Source: Ipomoea triloba
Taxonomy: Eukaryota; Streptophyta; Magnoliopsida; Solanales; Convolvulaceae
DNA length: 64,000 nt
NCBI RefSeq assembly: GCF_003576645.1
Contig: NC_044930.1
Span: 20,660,511 to 20,724,510, forward strand
Direction of reading: 5' to 3'
Shown: piece after piece, positions 19,895-31,592 of the stretch
Layout: each line of letters begins with the position of its first letter
Position numbering within the stretch: position 1 is the stretch's first letter
The notes under the pieces: model-generated
Databases searched by the model: none
What the model was told of the DNA's origin: nothing
What the model saw: the letters and a program-made list of their open reading frames with translations, nothing else
Program-made: the position numbers and the translations under genes

Positions 19895-22800
19895 ATCTCA
19901 AGCTGCAGAGGCAGCAACTTCAGACTCATCTATACAGGCTGAAATAAGAACAAAACAATGAAATGACAGGCCATCTGCTGCTGAAAAAACAACAAGAAAG
20001 AGGAAAGCAGTGCAACAAGAGGAAGGAAGTCGGGGTGATACAACAACAAAGAGAAAATCTACAAGAAAAAATCCACAAACAAATGAAGATGAAAATATAG
20101 GGAAACAACAAAAAACCTGGAATACAAGGATGAGCCCAAAGATTGTGGTTGAGTTTGTGCAACAACTGAATGATGAACAGAAGAAGGCTGTGGAGGAGAT
20201 AGGATTTGGAGGGATATTACACCTTCAACTAACAAAAAGTGAAGGCCCTTTAATGAAATATTTGATTAGACAGTTTGATGTCTATCGCTCTGCTATCCAG
20301 CTTGAAGGGGGTGAACTGCTGCTCATTGAGGAGGACGACGTTCAACGAACATTGGGGATCCCACAGGGGGACAAAGTGGTTGAGGAGGCCACAAGATATG
20401 AGCATAAAACAGAAGATGGTGCTGCTGGAGCGTATGTCAACCTCCTGAACTTAGGGAGGCAGCGATGGGGAATTGATGCTAAATCCCCAATCACAACATC
20501 AATGCCGGAGCAGATTCTGAGAAAAGGAGACCACAGTGATATGTTTAAACGGGACTTTGTCCTGTTTGTATTATCGGCGATGCTGCGTGGCCACCAAGAT
20601 AGGTGTTGCAACTTTAGGATTTTAAAATCCTTGATAGACCTTGATCAGATCAAGAACTACAATTGGTGTGCCTATACACACAAGTGTATGGTTGACTCCA
20701 TTCAATCATTTCAAAAGAATGAAAAGCAGTTCTTCACCGGACCGGTTGCATTCATCCTAGTAAGTTCACTTTATTTTGAATTTTCATTACTATTTTTATA
20801 AAATAATGACTTATTTGTTTGTAAATATAGAGTATTGAAGCTGTGAATATAGAGACATGAATGTGTGAATGTAGAACAACTAGTAATATAATTACTGAAA
20901 TGTGTGAATGTGGAGTTTTCAATCTGTGAATATAGTGTATTGAATATGTGAATATAGAGTACTTAATGTGTGAATGTGTGATATAATTACTGAACAAGTA
21001 TCACTGAAATGTGTGAATATGGACTTNNNNNNNNNNNNNNNNNNNNNNNNNNNNNNNNNNNNNNNNNNNNNNNNNNNNNNNNNNNNNNNNNNNNNNNNNN
21101 NNNNNNNNNNNNNNNNNNNNNNNNNNNNNNNNNNNNNNNNNNNNNNNNNNNNNNNNNNNNNNNNNNNNNNNNNNNNNNNNNNNNNNNNNNNNNNNNNNNN
21201 NNNNNNNNNNNNNNNNNNNNNNNNNNNNNNNNNNNNNNNNNNNNNNNNNNNNNNNNNNNNNNNNNNNNNNNNNNNNNNNNNNNNNNNNNNNNNNNNNNNN
21301 NNNNNNNNNNNNNNNNNNNNNNNNNNNNNNNNNNNNNNNNNNNNNNNNNNNNNNNNNNNNNNNNNNNNNNNNNNNNNNNNNNNNNNNNNNNNNNNNNNNN
21401 NNNNNNNNNNNNNNNNNNNNNNNNNNNNNNNNNNNNNNNNNNNNNNNNNNNNNNNNNNNNNNNNNNNNNNNNNNNNNNNNNNNNNNNNNNNNNNNNNNNN
21501 NNNNNNNNNNNNNNNNNNNNNNNNNNNNNNNNNNNNNNNNNNNNNNNNNNNNNNNNNNNNNNNNNNNNNNNNNNNNNNNNNNNNNNNNNNNNNNNNNNNN
21601 NNNNNNNNNNNNNNNNNNNNNNNNNNNNNNNNNNNNNNNNNNNNNNNNNNNNNNNNNNNNNNNNNNNNNNNNNNNNNNNNNNNNNNNNNNNNNNNNNNNN
21701 NNNNNNNNNNNNNNNNNNNNNNNNNNNNNNNNNNNNNNNNNNNNNNNNNNNNNNNNNNNNNNNNNNNNNNNNNNNNNNNNNNNNNNNNNNNNNNNNNNNN
21801 NNNNNNNNNNNNNNNNNNNNNNNNNNNNNNNNNNNNNNNNNNNNNNNNNNNNNNNNNNNNNNNNNNNNNNNNNNNNNNNNNNNNNNNNNNNNNNNNNNNN
21901 NNNNNNNNNNNNNNNNNNNNNNNNNNNNNNNNNNNNNNNNNNNNNNNNNNNNNNNNNNNNNNNNNNNNNNNNNNNNNNNNNNNNNNNNNNNNNNNNNNNN
22001 AATGTGTGAATGTGTGATATAATTACTGAACAAGTATCACTGAAATGTGTGAATATGGACTTCAGTTCTAACTCCCTGTCTTATGCAGCTTGTGTGCTTT
22101 GATCGAGTATAGTTCAAGGGGATGCGAGTGAATAGAACATACCCAACCATCGTTGGGTGGACAACTGAACTTGCCAGAAAAAGGATTAAAGAAGAAAACA
22201 AAGCAAGGTCGTTTGGAAGGGGGACAGTTATCCCCAGAATATCAAAACCTGCTGATGTTGCTGCTGCCACCTCCAGGCAGAATGGTCAAGCCCCTGTTGG
22301 TGCTGAACCAGCATTGAATGTGTCATCATCAAGTGTAGATAGAGTGGCAGGGATCTTACAAAAGCTATCATCAAGTGTAGATAGAGTGGCAGGGATCTTA
22401 CAAAAGCTGGCATCAAGTGTAGATAGAGTGGCAGGGATCTTACAAAAGCTGGCTTCCACGGTAGGAGAATTTGGTGAGGCTATGACTGAGATTGGAAAGC
22501 AAGGAGCACCCGTCAATGTGATGAGGAAGACATTTTCGAGCTTATCTAACATGCTTAATGTTGCCAGCACCATGGAAGCCACTTCAACCCCAACATCCTC
22601 GCAACTAGACGACATCTTCTTTGGTAGTGAAAGCTTCACTACGGTTGTGGATGCCCTTGTCGAAGCCTTTGAGAAGACAAGGAAACAAATGGACCCTAAT
22701 GGCCCTTGTTTTGACTTGGGACTATCTCAAACACCACAGCCATCAGACTAAGTAGATGCTCCTAGCTTTGATTTGGGGCTGACTCCAACACCACCACCAG

Positions 22801-23053
22801 CACAGCAACAAGGGAAGGATTTGGGGCTGACTCCAACACCACCACCAGCACAGCAACAACAGAAGGAGAAGGAGCAACAACAAGAGAAGGAAAAAGAGCA
22901 GGAGACAGAGGGTGTTGTAGGGGAACCGGGGATTGATGCCCTGGTGGATAGAATTGCAATGGAAGCCACAGAAGATGCAACTTTTTCAACCCCTAGTGTG
23001 ATTAGAGTTCCTTTTGGAAAGGCTGATTCCCCTATTGATGATTTTGATAGGTA
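19895..23053 (+). pseudogene. ULP1-like gene, MULE1 inverted copy B, truncated
   Basis: This plus-strand duplicate of the ULP 5' exons starts in mid exon 1. One exon is open from 20010 to 20763 (MSPKIVVEFVQQLNDEQ, then RQFDVYRSAIQLEGG) and ends at a GTAAG donor. A TGTGAAT intron partly lost in the gap follows. The next exon runs from about 22089 to 23053 and ends DDFDR at a GTAATG donor. No protease catalytic exons follow, because the copy runs into the right terminal repeat. It has an in-frame TGA just before 20010 and a TAA at 22749-22751. A 48-nt unit (SSSVDRVAGILQKL) is triplicated in frame at about 22324-22455, where copy A has one. Confidence 0.8.
20815..22070 (+). repeat. TGTGAAT array and 974-base gap in ULP copy B intron
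   Basis: TGTGAATATAGAGTATTG-type words run up to the N-run (21027-22000) and resume after it for 70 bases. Nothing else is visible. Confidence 0.75.
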
Positions 23054-23639
23054 ATGGAATACTTTTACTTAGCAAACTCTAGAACTTACTCTAGAACTTA
23101 GGCTACAAAGAATGATGTTAGTACTATGTTTTTTTGAATCTATAAAATGGTTGTGAAGTTAGCAATGTAGCCCTAAAATTTTGTGAATGTGGAGTATAAA
23201 AAATGTGAATGTTAAGTATTCAAGATGTGAATATAAAATTATGAAGCTGTGAATCTGTAACAGAGGTAACATACATATAGTGAATCTAAAGTCCTAAGAT
23301 GTGTGAATATGGTGTTTAAGAACTGTGAATATGGAATATATAAACTTTGAATATACACCACTAAAGCTGTGAATCTGTAAAACAAAGGGAATCAGTTAAC
23401 AAATTGTGAATATAAATATAACACATGGTGAATATACAGTTAACAATTTGTGAACATAGGGATCTAAAGTTGTGAAGAAAGCATTAGGACACCTAAAACT
23501 AAACACCTTTAGTCTAAACCTCCAAAATTCTAAATTGTGAATATAGACCTCACAAACTGTGAACATAGAGATAATAAGGTGTGAATATATGGCTCTATAT
23601 TTGGGAAACATAAGCTTCTGCTTTGTTGACTAAATACTT

Positions 23640-24262
23640 CTAACTGAAAACATACGTGTGTGAGTACAGAGCTTTTTTATATATGAATGTAGAGCTCTAT
23701 AATTATAAATCTACAGCTTTGGAAATGTGAATGTACAGCTACATGATTGTGAACATATACCTTTGACAATGATTCACAATAAAAACTCAAAATGCATGGT
23801 AAACAATCAATCTAAACCACAAATCTTAAATTCGAAAAACACAAACACAAATATATACAATTCATCAAATATGAATCTAAACTTAAAACATGCAATCGAA
23901 GAATCAACGTGCAAACTTAGTTCATCTGCCTCTGCCATCATTGAAGAAGAATTGCAAAGAATTACGATGGTGAATCGAATTAAAATCGCGATGATGAATC
24001 AGAGGAGAATTGCGATGATGAATCGAACGAGAATTGCGATGATGAATGAGTGAAGAATTGCAATGAGTGAAGAATTGCAAGATGATGGTGAATCGAATGA
24101 AAAGCGCTAATTGTTTTGTGAGAATCGGGCAACTGCCTGCTGCTCCCAAGCTCCGTTAACGGCGTTAATTATCAAAAAAAAATTTTAAAACGCATAAAAC
24201 GATGTCGTTTTGGACCCAGGTCCACCTTGCAAGGTGGACCTGGGTCCAGGGCATAATTTGCG
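23640..24262 (-). repeat. MULE1 right terminal inverted repeat
   Basis: It is an inverted match of 4186-4801. The outer part carries a perfect 36-bp palindrome (24212-24247: GGACCCAGGTCCACCTTG followed by its exact complement). On the minus strand it encodes the same first exon as the left end (MMAEADELSLHVD), beginning near 23941, so a gene starting here would share its N-terminus and promoter with the FAR1-like gene. Confidence 0.8.
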
Positions 24263-24297
24263 GAGAGGTCCAATAAGGACCTTAATCGCGAATTTTT

Positions 24298-24621
24298 TTT
24301 GGATTATACGGAGGGATAACCCCAAAACAAGAGAACTTAGTATACTCTAACACCACAACGCACACTAGGGATGCCCAGGGTGTCTTCCTCTATATTTCTC
24401 AAAATAACAGCAGGAGGTTCTCTTAAGCAGCTCCATCTATCTTCCCTTTGGCACGCAAGCTTGGCCAGATTATCCGCTATGTGATTTTGTTCTCGATATA
24501 CATGTTTAATGGTTACCTCCCAATCTTTAGCCATCCACCTCTTGCATGTTTCAATTATGTTATTCAACAAACCTCTCATCATTTGCTCACCATTAAGTCT
24601 TTTTACTGTCTCAGGAGAATA
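24298..24621 (-). mobile_element. 5'-truncated LINE with RNase H fragment
   Basis: An 18-bp duplication, CCTTAATCGCGAATTTTT, lies at 24280-24297 and 24622-24639. Between the repeats the minus strand encodes the end of a plant LINE RNase H domain (VTIKHVYREQNHIADNLAKL) and finishes in a short A tail (T run at 24298). The truncation, tail and long duplication are hallmarks of target-primed LINE insertion. Confidence 0.8.
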
Positions 24622-24639
24622 CCTTAATCGCGAATTTTT

Positions 24640-25650
24640 ACTTAACTGAAGCTCGTTGTAGTTCCGCATAATTTGTAGCTGCAAATCAATCAAATCAAAA
24701 CAGCAAATTCATTACATACCTCTACAAATAAGTAAGCTCTAAGTATTTAATTTGTAGCTGCAAATAAAAAATACAAATTTATTACATATACATATAAATA
24801 TATCTACCCTTAATGCTGAAAGAATCAAACCGGAGAGAATATATGCATTAGATGTATATATTTTGGTCTATTATGAGGAAAAATGTTGAATATATGTAAT
24901 AATGAAACGATCAGTATAGATTTCAACATTAAAATTCAGCTTGTGTTTTATTACACAGATATGGTAATTTTACATGAGAAAGCCCAAATTTATAGCCAAA
25001 CTCGTAACTTATGCCTGATGGTAAGTCACATCATACACTAAAGTAGGTATGCAAGTCCTACATGCGTTCATCACCTCAAGACTTGGTGACCCCAGCCAGT
25101 TGAACGCATTTAGGACTTGCAAAGAGCACCATTATCAGTGAATTTTGAAGGATTTTAAAGGACACCGCAACTCACCGAGTGTGTCCTAGGCCCTTTTTTT
25201 AATTATTTTTTTATTTAAAATAAGTTTTGATTTATTTCTTTCCCTATTTTTCTCTTCCCTCTTCATTTTCTCTTTTCTAGTCACACTCACCAAAACTCTC
25301 CAAAAAACCTTCACCGTTATGTGTTCTCTAAGTAAGGCATTCAAGCATGTTAAAAGAGTGGTGCAGAGAAAGGTATTTTTTACCATGAGAACCAACTGAA
25401 ACAAATTTAGGTGTATTTTAAATTAAGACACATACAGTCACAATCACTCCCAAACTCAACTACTAAAGGTCAGCCAAGAGTAACTATTGGGATTTGGGAC
25501 ACATTGTCATGGAAATCCCTTACTATTTCTCAAAAACATTAATCAAAACAAGAATGATAGTAAAAACATTAGACAGATTTAACCGGCAAAGCAGCACGAA
25601 GGAGGGGAGCTGAAAATTAAAAAAAATAAAACTTACCTCTCAGCTGCGGC
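24640..25650. other. Intergenic DNA containing a segment duplicated near 35.4 kb
   Basis: It is AT-rich with no supported gene. The part at about 25329-25505 (AGTAAGGCATTCAAGCATG ... AACTCAACTACTAA) is clearly repeated at 35367-35560 in the same orientation. The rest shows nothing recognisable. Confidence 0.55.
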
Positions 25651-25654
25651 TTCT

Positions 25655-25790
25655 AGAGAAGAGAAGAGGAAGAGCAGGCCGTAATCCTCGGCGATATTGA
25701 GCAGAGCCCGCAGATCTGAGGAGCCATTTGGCGGTAGTGTTGGACGGGAGGGAGAGTCTTCAATTCGACGGAGAAAGAAAAGAGAGAAAA
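25655..25790 (-). pseudogene. Possible host-gene exon fragment, unrecognised
   Basis: This is a GC-richer island in AT-rich DNA. The minus strand has an open frame (SSDLRALLNIAEDYGLLFLF) ending at a GTAAG donor-like site near 25635, preceded by a pyrimidine-rich leader. No continuation exon is found. It could be a captured or decayed first exon. I do not recognise the protein. Confidence 0.25.
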
Positions 25791-26213
25791 AGAAGAGAAA
25801 GTTGTGGTGAAAATCTAACTAAAGAATTGTGTATAAAAGGAAACAACAAGTTTTCAGTATGCATTATACCATTATATGCAGATTTTGCAGCCGATATGAG
25901 CTCCTCACGCCCATGTTAGTTGCTGATGAGTTGGGTAAGAAAAAGAGTTGCTTAAGTCGTTAAATTATAGAGTGAAAATACGGATTGTAATGTTGTATGT
26001 CTACATTGAATATGGATTGAACGTTGGTTGTGCAAAATGCATGGACTATATACAGTCAATATAAAATAAATAAATAAATAAAATCCCAATACTTTCGAAA
26101 AAAAAAAAGCCTAAAATTTCGAAAAAGAAAAAAAACGACTAGTGCAGCAAGCAGGCGTGCCTGGCTGCCTGCAATCTGGGCTATGGGTAGATGCCAAATT
26201 AATTGCCACTGCC

Positions 26214-26240
26214 ACCAAAGCCGTGAAACACGGCTTTGGT
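26214..26240. repeat. Short perfect hairpin
   Basis: A 12-bp stem ACCAAAGCCGTG pairs with its complement across an AAA loop. It sits in otherwise unremarkable AT-rich DNA (25800-26560) with A/T runs and no supported gene. Confidence 0.7.
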
Positions 26241-26559
26241 ACTTTAGCAGAATGGCAGTTTTAATTGGCTTTTAAATTTTATTATTATTTTTATATATAT
26301 ATATTCATAGTTTTTTTTTTTTTTTTGAAAACTAGATATTCATAGTTCTGGAACCGGAATCGACATTTCTAGTTTGGTTTCTACAGTACACAGTTCTGTA
26401 CTTCTGTTTGAATCGTAGTCATTCCTAGCTGGAAAACCCAATGCCTAACAGCACTGCTCACTTAGTTCGGTAGTCGACGGGCGAGTTCTCGAGTCATGAC
26501 CTCGACGAGGCAAATAATTAACACTGGATCTCAAAAAGTCTTGCATGGGTTTTTGGATC

Positions 26560-27320
26560 CCAATCAGGGTAAAGTTGTATCCTGGAGTCCATCTTTATAC
26601 TTTAAAGAAAGATGAACTCCTTGAGTCCGTTTTTCAGTTGCCAAAGAAAAAAAACACGGCATTGTTTTTTTTTTTTTGAAAGATAGACTTGCCCTTTCCT
26701 TTTTTGCTTGTTCACATATTATAAGAGATGATGATTCCTTTTTTTTTTTTTTTTGCACATCACCGCGCCATGTTGTTAACATTTCTAAAAATAGTTTGCA
26801 AATCACCAACGACGGACACGTAAGTTTCACAATGAAATGGACTTTAGTAGCAACACCAATCAAAGATTTATTTATTGTCGTAGATCAACCCACTCTTCGA
26901 TGCAATGTCCACGTTTAAATCATCAATGAAAAAATATTTATCAGTCCATCGAGGATTTGTCTTGTTGAATCATTAATTTGCGAGGATTTATCTTGTTGAA
27001 TCTTTTTAATTTTTTTTTTATCAAAGAGAGTAAGATGGACTGATGTAGTCCATCTTATCCTCTTTAACAAAAAAAAAGATAATAAAAAATTAAGTCCATC
27101 TTATTGAATATTTTTAAATTTAGATAATAAAAAATTAAGTCCATCTTGTTGAATATTTTAAAAAAAAAATTTACCAAAGAGAGTAAGATGGACTGAAGTA
27201 GTCCATCTTACCCTCTAACAAAAAAAATTTTAAAAAAATTATATTAAGTCCTTCACGGACTTAAATAAAGTCTGAGGTCAAACTTTATTTAAGTCCGTGA
27301 AGGACTTAAATAAAGATTGA
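26560..27320. repeat. Palindrome-rich repeat region
   Basis: Multiple copies of AAGTCCATCTT-type words are present. Two 11-bp hairpins have stem TAAGATGGACT (27031-27057, 27184-27210). A 26-bp perfect inverted pair lies at 27246-27271/27282-27307, and a direct repeat (AGATAATAAAAAATTAAGTC) at 27073-27160. It looks like a degenerate or foldback element. No ORF is supported. Confidence 0.6.
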
Positions 27321-27420
27321 CGCATGTGTTATTTTTGTTGTAAAAATACTTCAAATCTCACTATAAAAACCACTAACTTCATCGTTGGTGATGAATAAGT
27401 CAATTTTACGAATACATATA

Positions 27421-27459
<39 letters not shown>

Positions 27460-28244
27460 ATTTATTATACGGAAAAATATTCCCAACAAATTAGTACGAA
27501 ACTAGTCCAAAGAGATTTAACTTTTTAAAAATTAATCCAAACGTACGACGCCAATAAGAAAGTGTTTTGTAATTTTTTAATATAAACCCAACAAGAAATG
27601 AGTACAATGAGAAATTTGGGTCGCGTGTAACATATATTTTTTATAAAATCGATTTGCTAGTACTAGTACTACTTATTTTATTATTATATATATGTATACA
27701 CACACATGGTGAGTTAGGTAGGGTTCTAGGCGGGTTTTGTACATAAAATCTGAATTTAACTCGACCCATCGCGGGTTTACATTTTTAAGACCCACCACCC
27801 ACTACCACCCAAAAAAACTGACCCGTATTGGATGGAAATCCGCGGGGCGGATTGAAATTGTCATCCTTAAATATTTTTTAATTAATTGAGTGATACTTTT
27901 GCACTAATCTTATATTCAAATAAATGTATACTTTCAAATATTAGAATTGTTTATAATTTGATCTTTAATTTTATTATCTATACATATAATAAAAAAATTA
28001 TCCGTCCATCACACGGGTAATTTAGCAATTATTTGTTCAAATTCAAGCATAATATTAGAAAACATAATCAATCGAACCCATTTTATCAATTGTACAATAT
28101 AACATTTGTTTTCATAATTTATATAATTGTATATCGATCCAAATATTCTTAAAATATTACTATAAATAATTTTTTGATAATTATGAGAACAAAATAAATT
28201 AGTATTCATATTCTTCCGTGTAATTACTGTGCTAATTTTATGGT

Positions 28245-28331
<87 letters not shown>

Positions 28332-28470
28332 CACTATATTAGTATAATTACCTAATAATTATGATGATAATTATAGGTTGTTGAATTTATTTTTATAATA
28401 ATTATAATTATTACAATGAAATTATTTCTCTTTTTTTTTTATATTTATTTTAGTAATAATGTAATTACAT
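27321..28470. other. AT-rich intergenic DNA with TA microsatellites
   Basis: TA runs lie at about 27415-27457 and 28248-28329 (about 40 TA units). A GC-richer patch at 27705-27860 (GGGTTTTGTACATAAAATCT...) may be a decayed element. No gene is supported. Confidence 0.7.
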
Positions 28471-28471
28471 A

Positions 28472-28655
28472 CTCCCTTTGTCCCATTTTACCAGTCATAC
28501 TTTCCTTTTTAGTTTATCACCATCATTCTTCTTTATTGTTATTATTTCCAAAAGTAAAAAAGTTGGAAACATAATTGGAAAGCACATCCCATTTACTTTA
28601 ATTTCTTAAAAAGCGTAAAAAAACATATGAGACATCCAATTCGGGACGGAAGAAG
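28472..28655. mobile_element. Stowaway-type MITE
   Basis: The terminal repeats CTCCCTTTGTCCC and GGGACGGAAGAAG are flanked by TA duplications (28470-28471, 28656-28657). It is 184 bp and AT-rich, as expected for a Tc1/mariner-derived MITE. Confidence 0.85.
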
Positions 28656-28851
28656 TAAATCATATTACATATTATATATTGATTTTTTAAAGATAATTAC
28701 AGACAAGCAAGTTATATATTACGTAATATTAAATATCCGGAGCCACTGCACACAAATTATTGATCTTCAAGAAAAACCGAAGGGAAATGGATAAGTAACT
28801 TGACTATGTTTTTCTTGTTTCAAAAAAAAAAACTTGACTATGTTTTGCCAC

Positions 28852-30086
28852 GAGTTTTTTCCCAAAATGGTCCCTCGACTATTGCTCATTCTCAATTTTG
28901 CATTTTGACTTTCAATTGCACCTAATGTGGTCCCTCGACTTTCAAAAACTCACCCAATTTGGTCCTTCATTTCATATTCCGTCAAATCAGTGTTAAAATG
29001 GAGGGCATTTTCGTCCATTTACCTATTGTTAGCCTAATAAACATTGAGAAATATTTGAGGGACCATTTTGAGAATAGACAAGGGACCATTTTGGGAAAAA
29101 CTACTTTATTTATTTCATTTTTGTTTATTTTCATTTTTTAGACTCTATAAAATTAGAAATTCTATAAAAAATATTTCTTACAAATATAAATAGTTAAAAT
29201 CATGCAATCCATCCTAAAAAATTTTAACTTTTTTACAAACTTAATTAAATCAAAATTATTAAAAATAATGTGTCCACATTACAAAATAAATTATACTTGC
29301 CTTAATAATTAATAAAAAATAATAAGAAGAGGAAAACATATAAAAGATGTCATACAATATCTTAAATAATGTAAATTAATATAAAATTTAATAATTACTT
29401 CGAAATCAAATACAGAAAATATTGTAGGAAACATTGACGAGATTTTACTTTTCGGCTCACCTGAGAAGTTTACTAGAAAAATTTACCTTTCGGTCCAATA
29501 TTTTCCCTACATTTTACACTCTTTGGGTGTCTATGCTTGAAAAAAATATTATTTTCAATGGTAAAAGTAATATTTAATGTGATACATAGTGATTGATTGT
29601 CTATGAACATAAAAAAAAAAGTATATGAGTATTTATGAAATTTACGGAACTTATTGTAAAACTTCATAAGAATAGTTTGTATATTTAGAGAGGAAAAGTC
29701 TGTAAAGAAAGTTAAAAATTTTAAGGTTGGATTGCGCGATTTTAACTATTTATATTTGTAAGAAAAAAATGTATCGAAATTCTAATTTTATAGAGTCTAA
29801 ACAATGAAAATAAACAAAAATGAAATAAATAAAATAGTTTTTCCCAAAATGGTCCCTTGACTATTCTCAAAATGGTCCCTCAACTATTTCTCAATGTTTA
29901 TTAGGCTAACAATAGGTAAATAGACAAAAATACCCTCCATTTTAACACTGATTTGACGGAATATGTAACGGAGGACCAAATTGGGTGAGTTTTTGAAAGT
30001 CGAGGGACCACATTAGATGCAATTGAAAGTCAAAATGTAAAATTGAGAATAAGCAATAGTCGAGGGACCATTTTGGGAAAAAACTC
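28852..30086. mobile_element. Foldback MULE-type MITE with 9-bp target duplication
   Basis: It starts GAGTTTTTTCCCAAAATGG and ends with the complement. The arms of about 340 bp (28852-29195, 29745-30086) share GGTCCCTCGACT words. TTTTGCCAC is duplicated at 28843-28851 and 30087-30095; a 9-bp duplication is diagnostic of Mutator-type transposition. The 0.55-kb centre is AT-rich without a coding ORF. Confidence 0.88.
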
Positions 30087-30266
30087 TTTTGCCACCTTGC
30101 ATTAAGTTTTGCCAAATGCCAATAATTGCAGCCTTGCAGTGAAACCACATAATAGCCTCCCGTGAATGCAAATATGTACGTGCTGCGAATCTCTTCAGAC
30201 GATACTTTTTCAGATTCATGTCTGTATTTAGGCGGCGTTTGGTTCAAGTTATATAAGATAACTAAG

Positions 30267-30871
30267 GGGGTGTATTCAATTACGACTTTCATGAAATTTT
30301 AAATACTTTTAAAGTGATGAATTTTAATTGACTTTTGTAGAGTTTTTGTAAACTTTCCTAGAATCTTTTAAACTTATATAAACTTTGTAAGAGTTTATAA
30401 ATATCCATAGAACAAACATTTATAGATTTTTAAAAACTTTTTCATATTAAAAAGTTTACAAAAGTCATTAAAACTCTAAATTGAATACACCCTCACAGAC
30501 ATTCCATAACTTCTATTAATATATTATCTATAAATTAGTGCATTGTAGAAATTAAAAAAAAAATTGATGTCACAAAAATAGAGTATATTATTCATAAAGA
30601 AAATATAATAAATTTTTATAAATATAACCAATAAAATATTTCTTGAACTAATGAAACAACTAATGTTGAGTAATATAATTATCAAAATGTTTAGAATGAA
30701 AACATACAAATTTTCCTTCAAAAAAAAAGTACGAATTAAAATATTCATCTTGTTAGTACTATTATCTTTGATTGGCATTGGTTTATTTTTACCTTTACTC
30801 TTTTCTTGATGAATATCTCCCATTTATAATTACTATAAAATAAATAAAGAATCTCTTAAAAAATTCAACTT

Positions 30872-30915
<44 letters not shown>

Positions 30916-31592
30916 AACATACAATTATATAAAATTATAAACATATTAATTAACTAAAATTTAAAAATTATAAATTATAAAAAATTTGCTGCAACCAGCA
31001 GCAACTTGCTGCTGGTTGCAGCAAATATTTTTGCTGCACAGCAGCAATCTTGCTGCTGCTGTTCCATAAATCTGCTGCGAGTTGCTGTTCGTTCGCAGCA
31101 GATTCTTGTTGCTGCGATCGCAGCAATTTTTTAGCTGCGATCACAACAATTATTTTGTTGTGATGGCAACAAAAAATTTGCTTGAACATAAAAAAAATAA
31201 TTTGTGAAAGATTTGATACGTACCGTAAAATTGATGGAAAATTTGCTTAGTTTAGATAGAGGAAACAAAGTTTGCAGAGAATATTGAAAAGTTTGTGGTT
31301 GGAGGGTTGGATTTCATCTATTTATATTAATGAAGAGAAAGTCTATAGAAATCCTATTCTGACAGAGTTTGTGAAAGTCAGTAACTTTTTGAATACCAGT
31401 AGACTTTTAATAACTCTATAAAAGTCTGAATCGAATACCTGTATACTTTTAAAGAGTTTTGAAAAGTTTGAATTGAATACATGTATACTTTTAAAGAGTT
31501 TATAAAAGTCTAAATTGAATACCACCAAACTTTTAAAGTTGATAAAAGTATTTAAAAGTTCATGAAAGTCGTGATTGAATACACCCCCTAAG
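30267..31592. mobile_element. Nested Harbinger-type element
   Basis: The termini are GGGGGTGTATTCAATTACGA and its inverted counterpart, flanked by TAA. A second internal terminus (GAATACACCCTC at about 30484) suggests two related MITEs or an internal duplication. The centre includes a TA run (30877-30913) and a GCTGC hairpin cluster. Confidence 0.7.
30985..31190. repeat. GCTGC/CAGCA hairpin cluster
   Basis: The first hairpin has a 20-bp perfect stem (TTTGCTGCAACCAGCAGCAA, 30985-31004, paired with 31006-31025) and a one-base loop. Degenerate GCTGCGATCGCAGC-type palindromes follow to 31190, in strong contrast to the AT-rich flanks. Confidence 0.85.

Larger units (their letters stand above)
16978..23642. 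repeat. Large inverted duplication of the ULP 5' half inside MULE1
   Basis: The left arm (16978 to about 19655) is repeated in reverse from about 19895 to 23642, with ~240 bp of unique centre. The right arm includes a 974-base N-run. The outer edge of the right arm is fused directly to the right terminal repeat at the word TACTTCT, where the left arm instead continues into ULP exon 3. Confidence 0.85.
4186..24262. mobile_element. MULE1: 20-kb Mutator-like element with convergent FAR1-type and ULP-type genes
   Basis: Both ends read CGCAAATTATGCC inward and continue as ~620-bp inverted repeats. A FAR1/MURA-like gene reads inward from the left and a ULP1-like protease gene is encoded on the opposite strand, the gene pair known from Kaonashi-type plant MULEs. 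The element was later hit by a CACTA element (6476-8098) and two solo LTRs (8184-10654, 11960-14382). No clear 9-bp target-site duplication flanks the ends. The transposase catalytic exon is deleted, so this copy should be non-autonomous. About 1.3 kb is hidden by N-runs. Confidence 0.85.

Noticed and set aside
4186..24262. Helitron or CACTA identity for the 20-kb element
   Set aside because: It has long terminal inverted repeats and FAR1/MURA-type exons; no Rep/helicase and no CACTA tip.
28009..28209. Short AT-rich frames between 28 and 31 kb
   Set aside because: Composition-driven, no motifs, and they overlap MITE arms or microsatellites.
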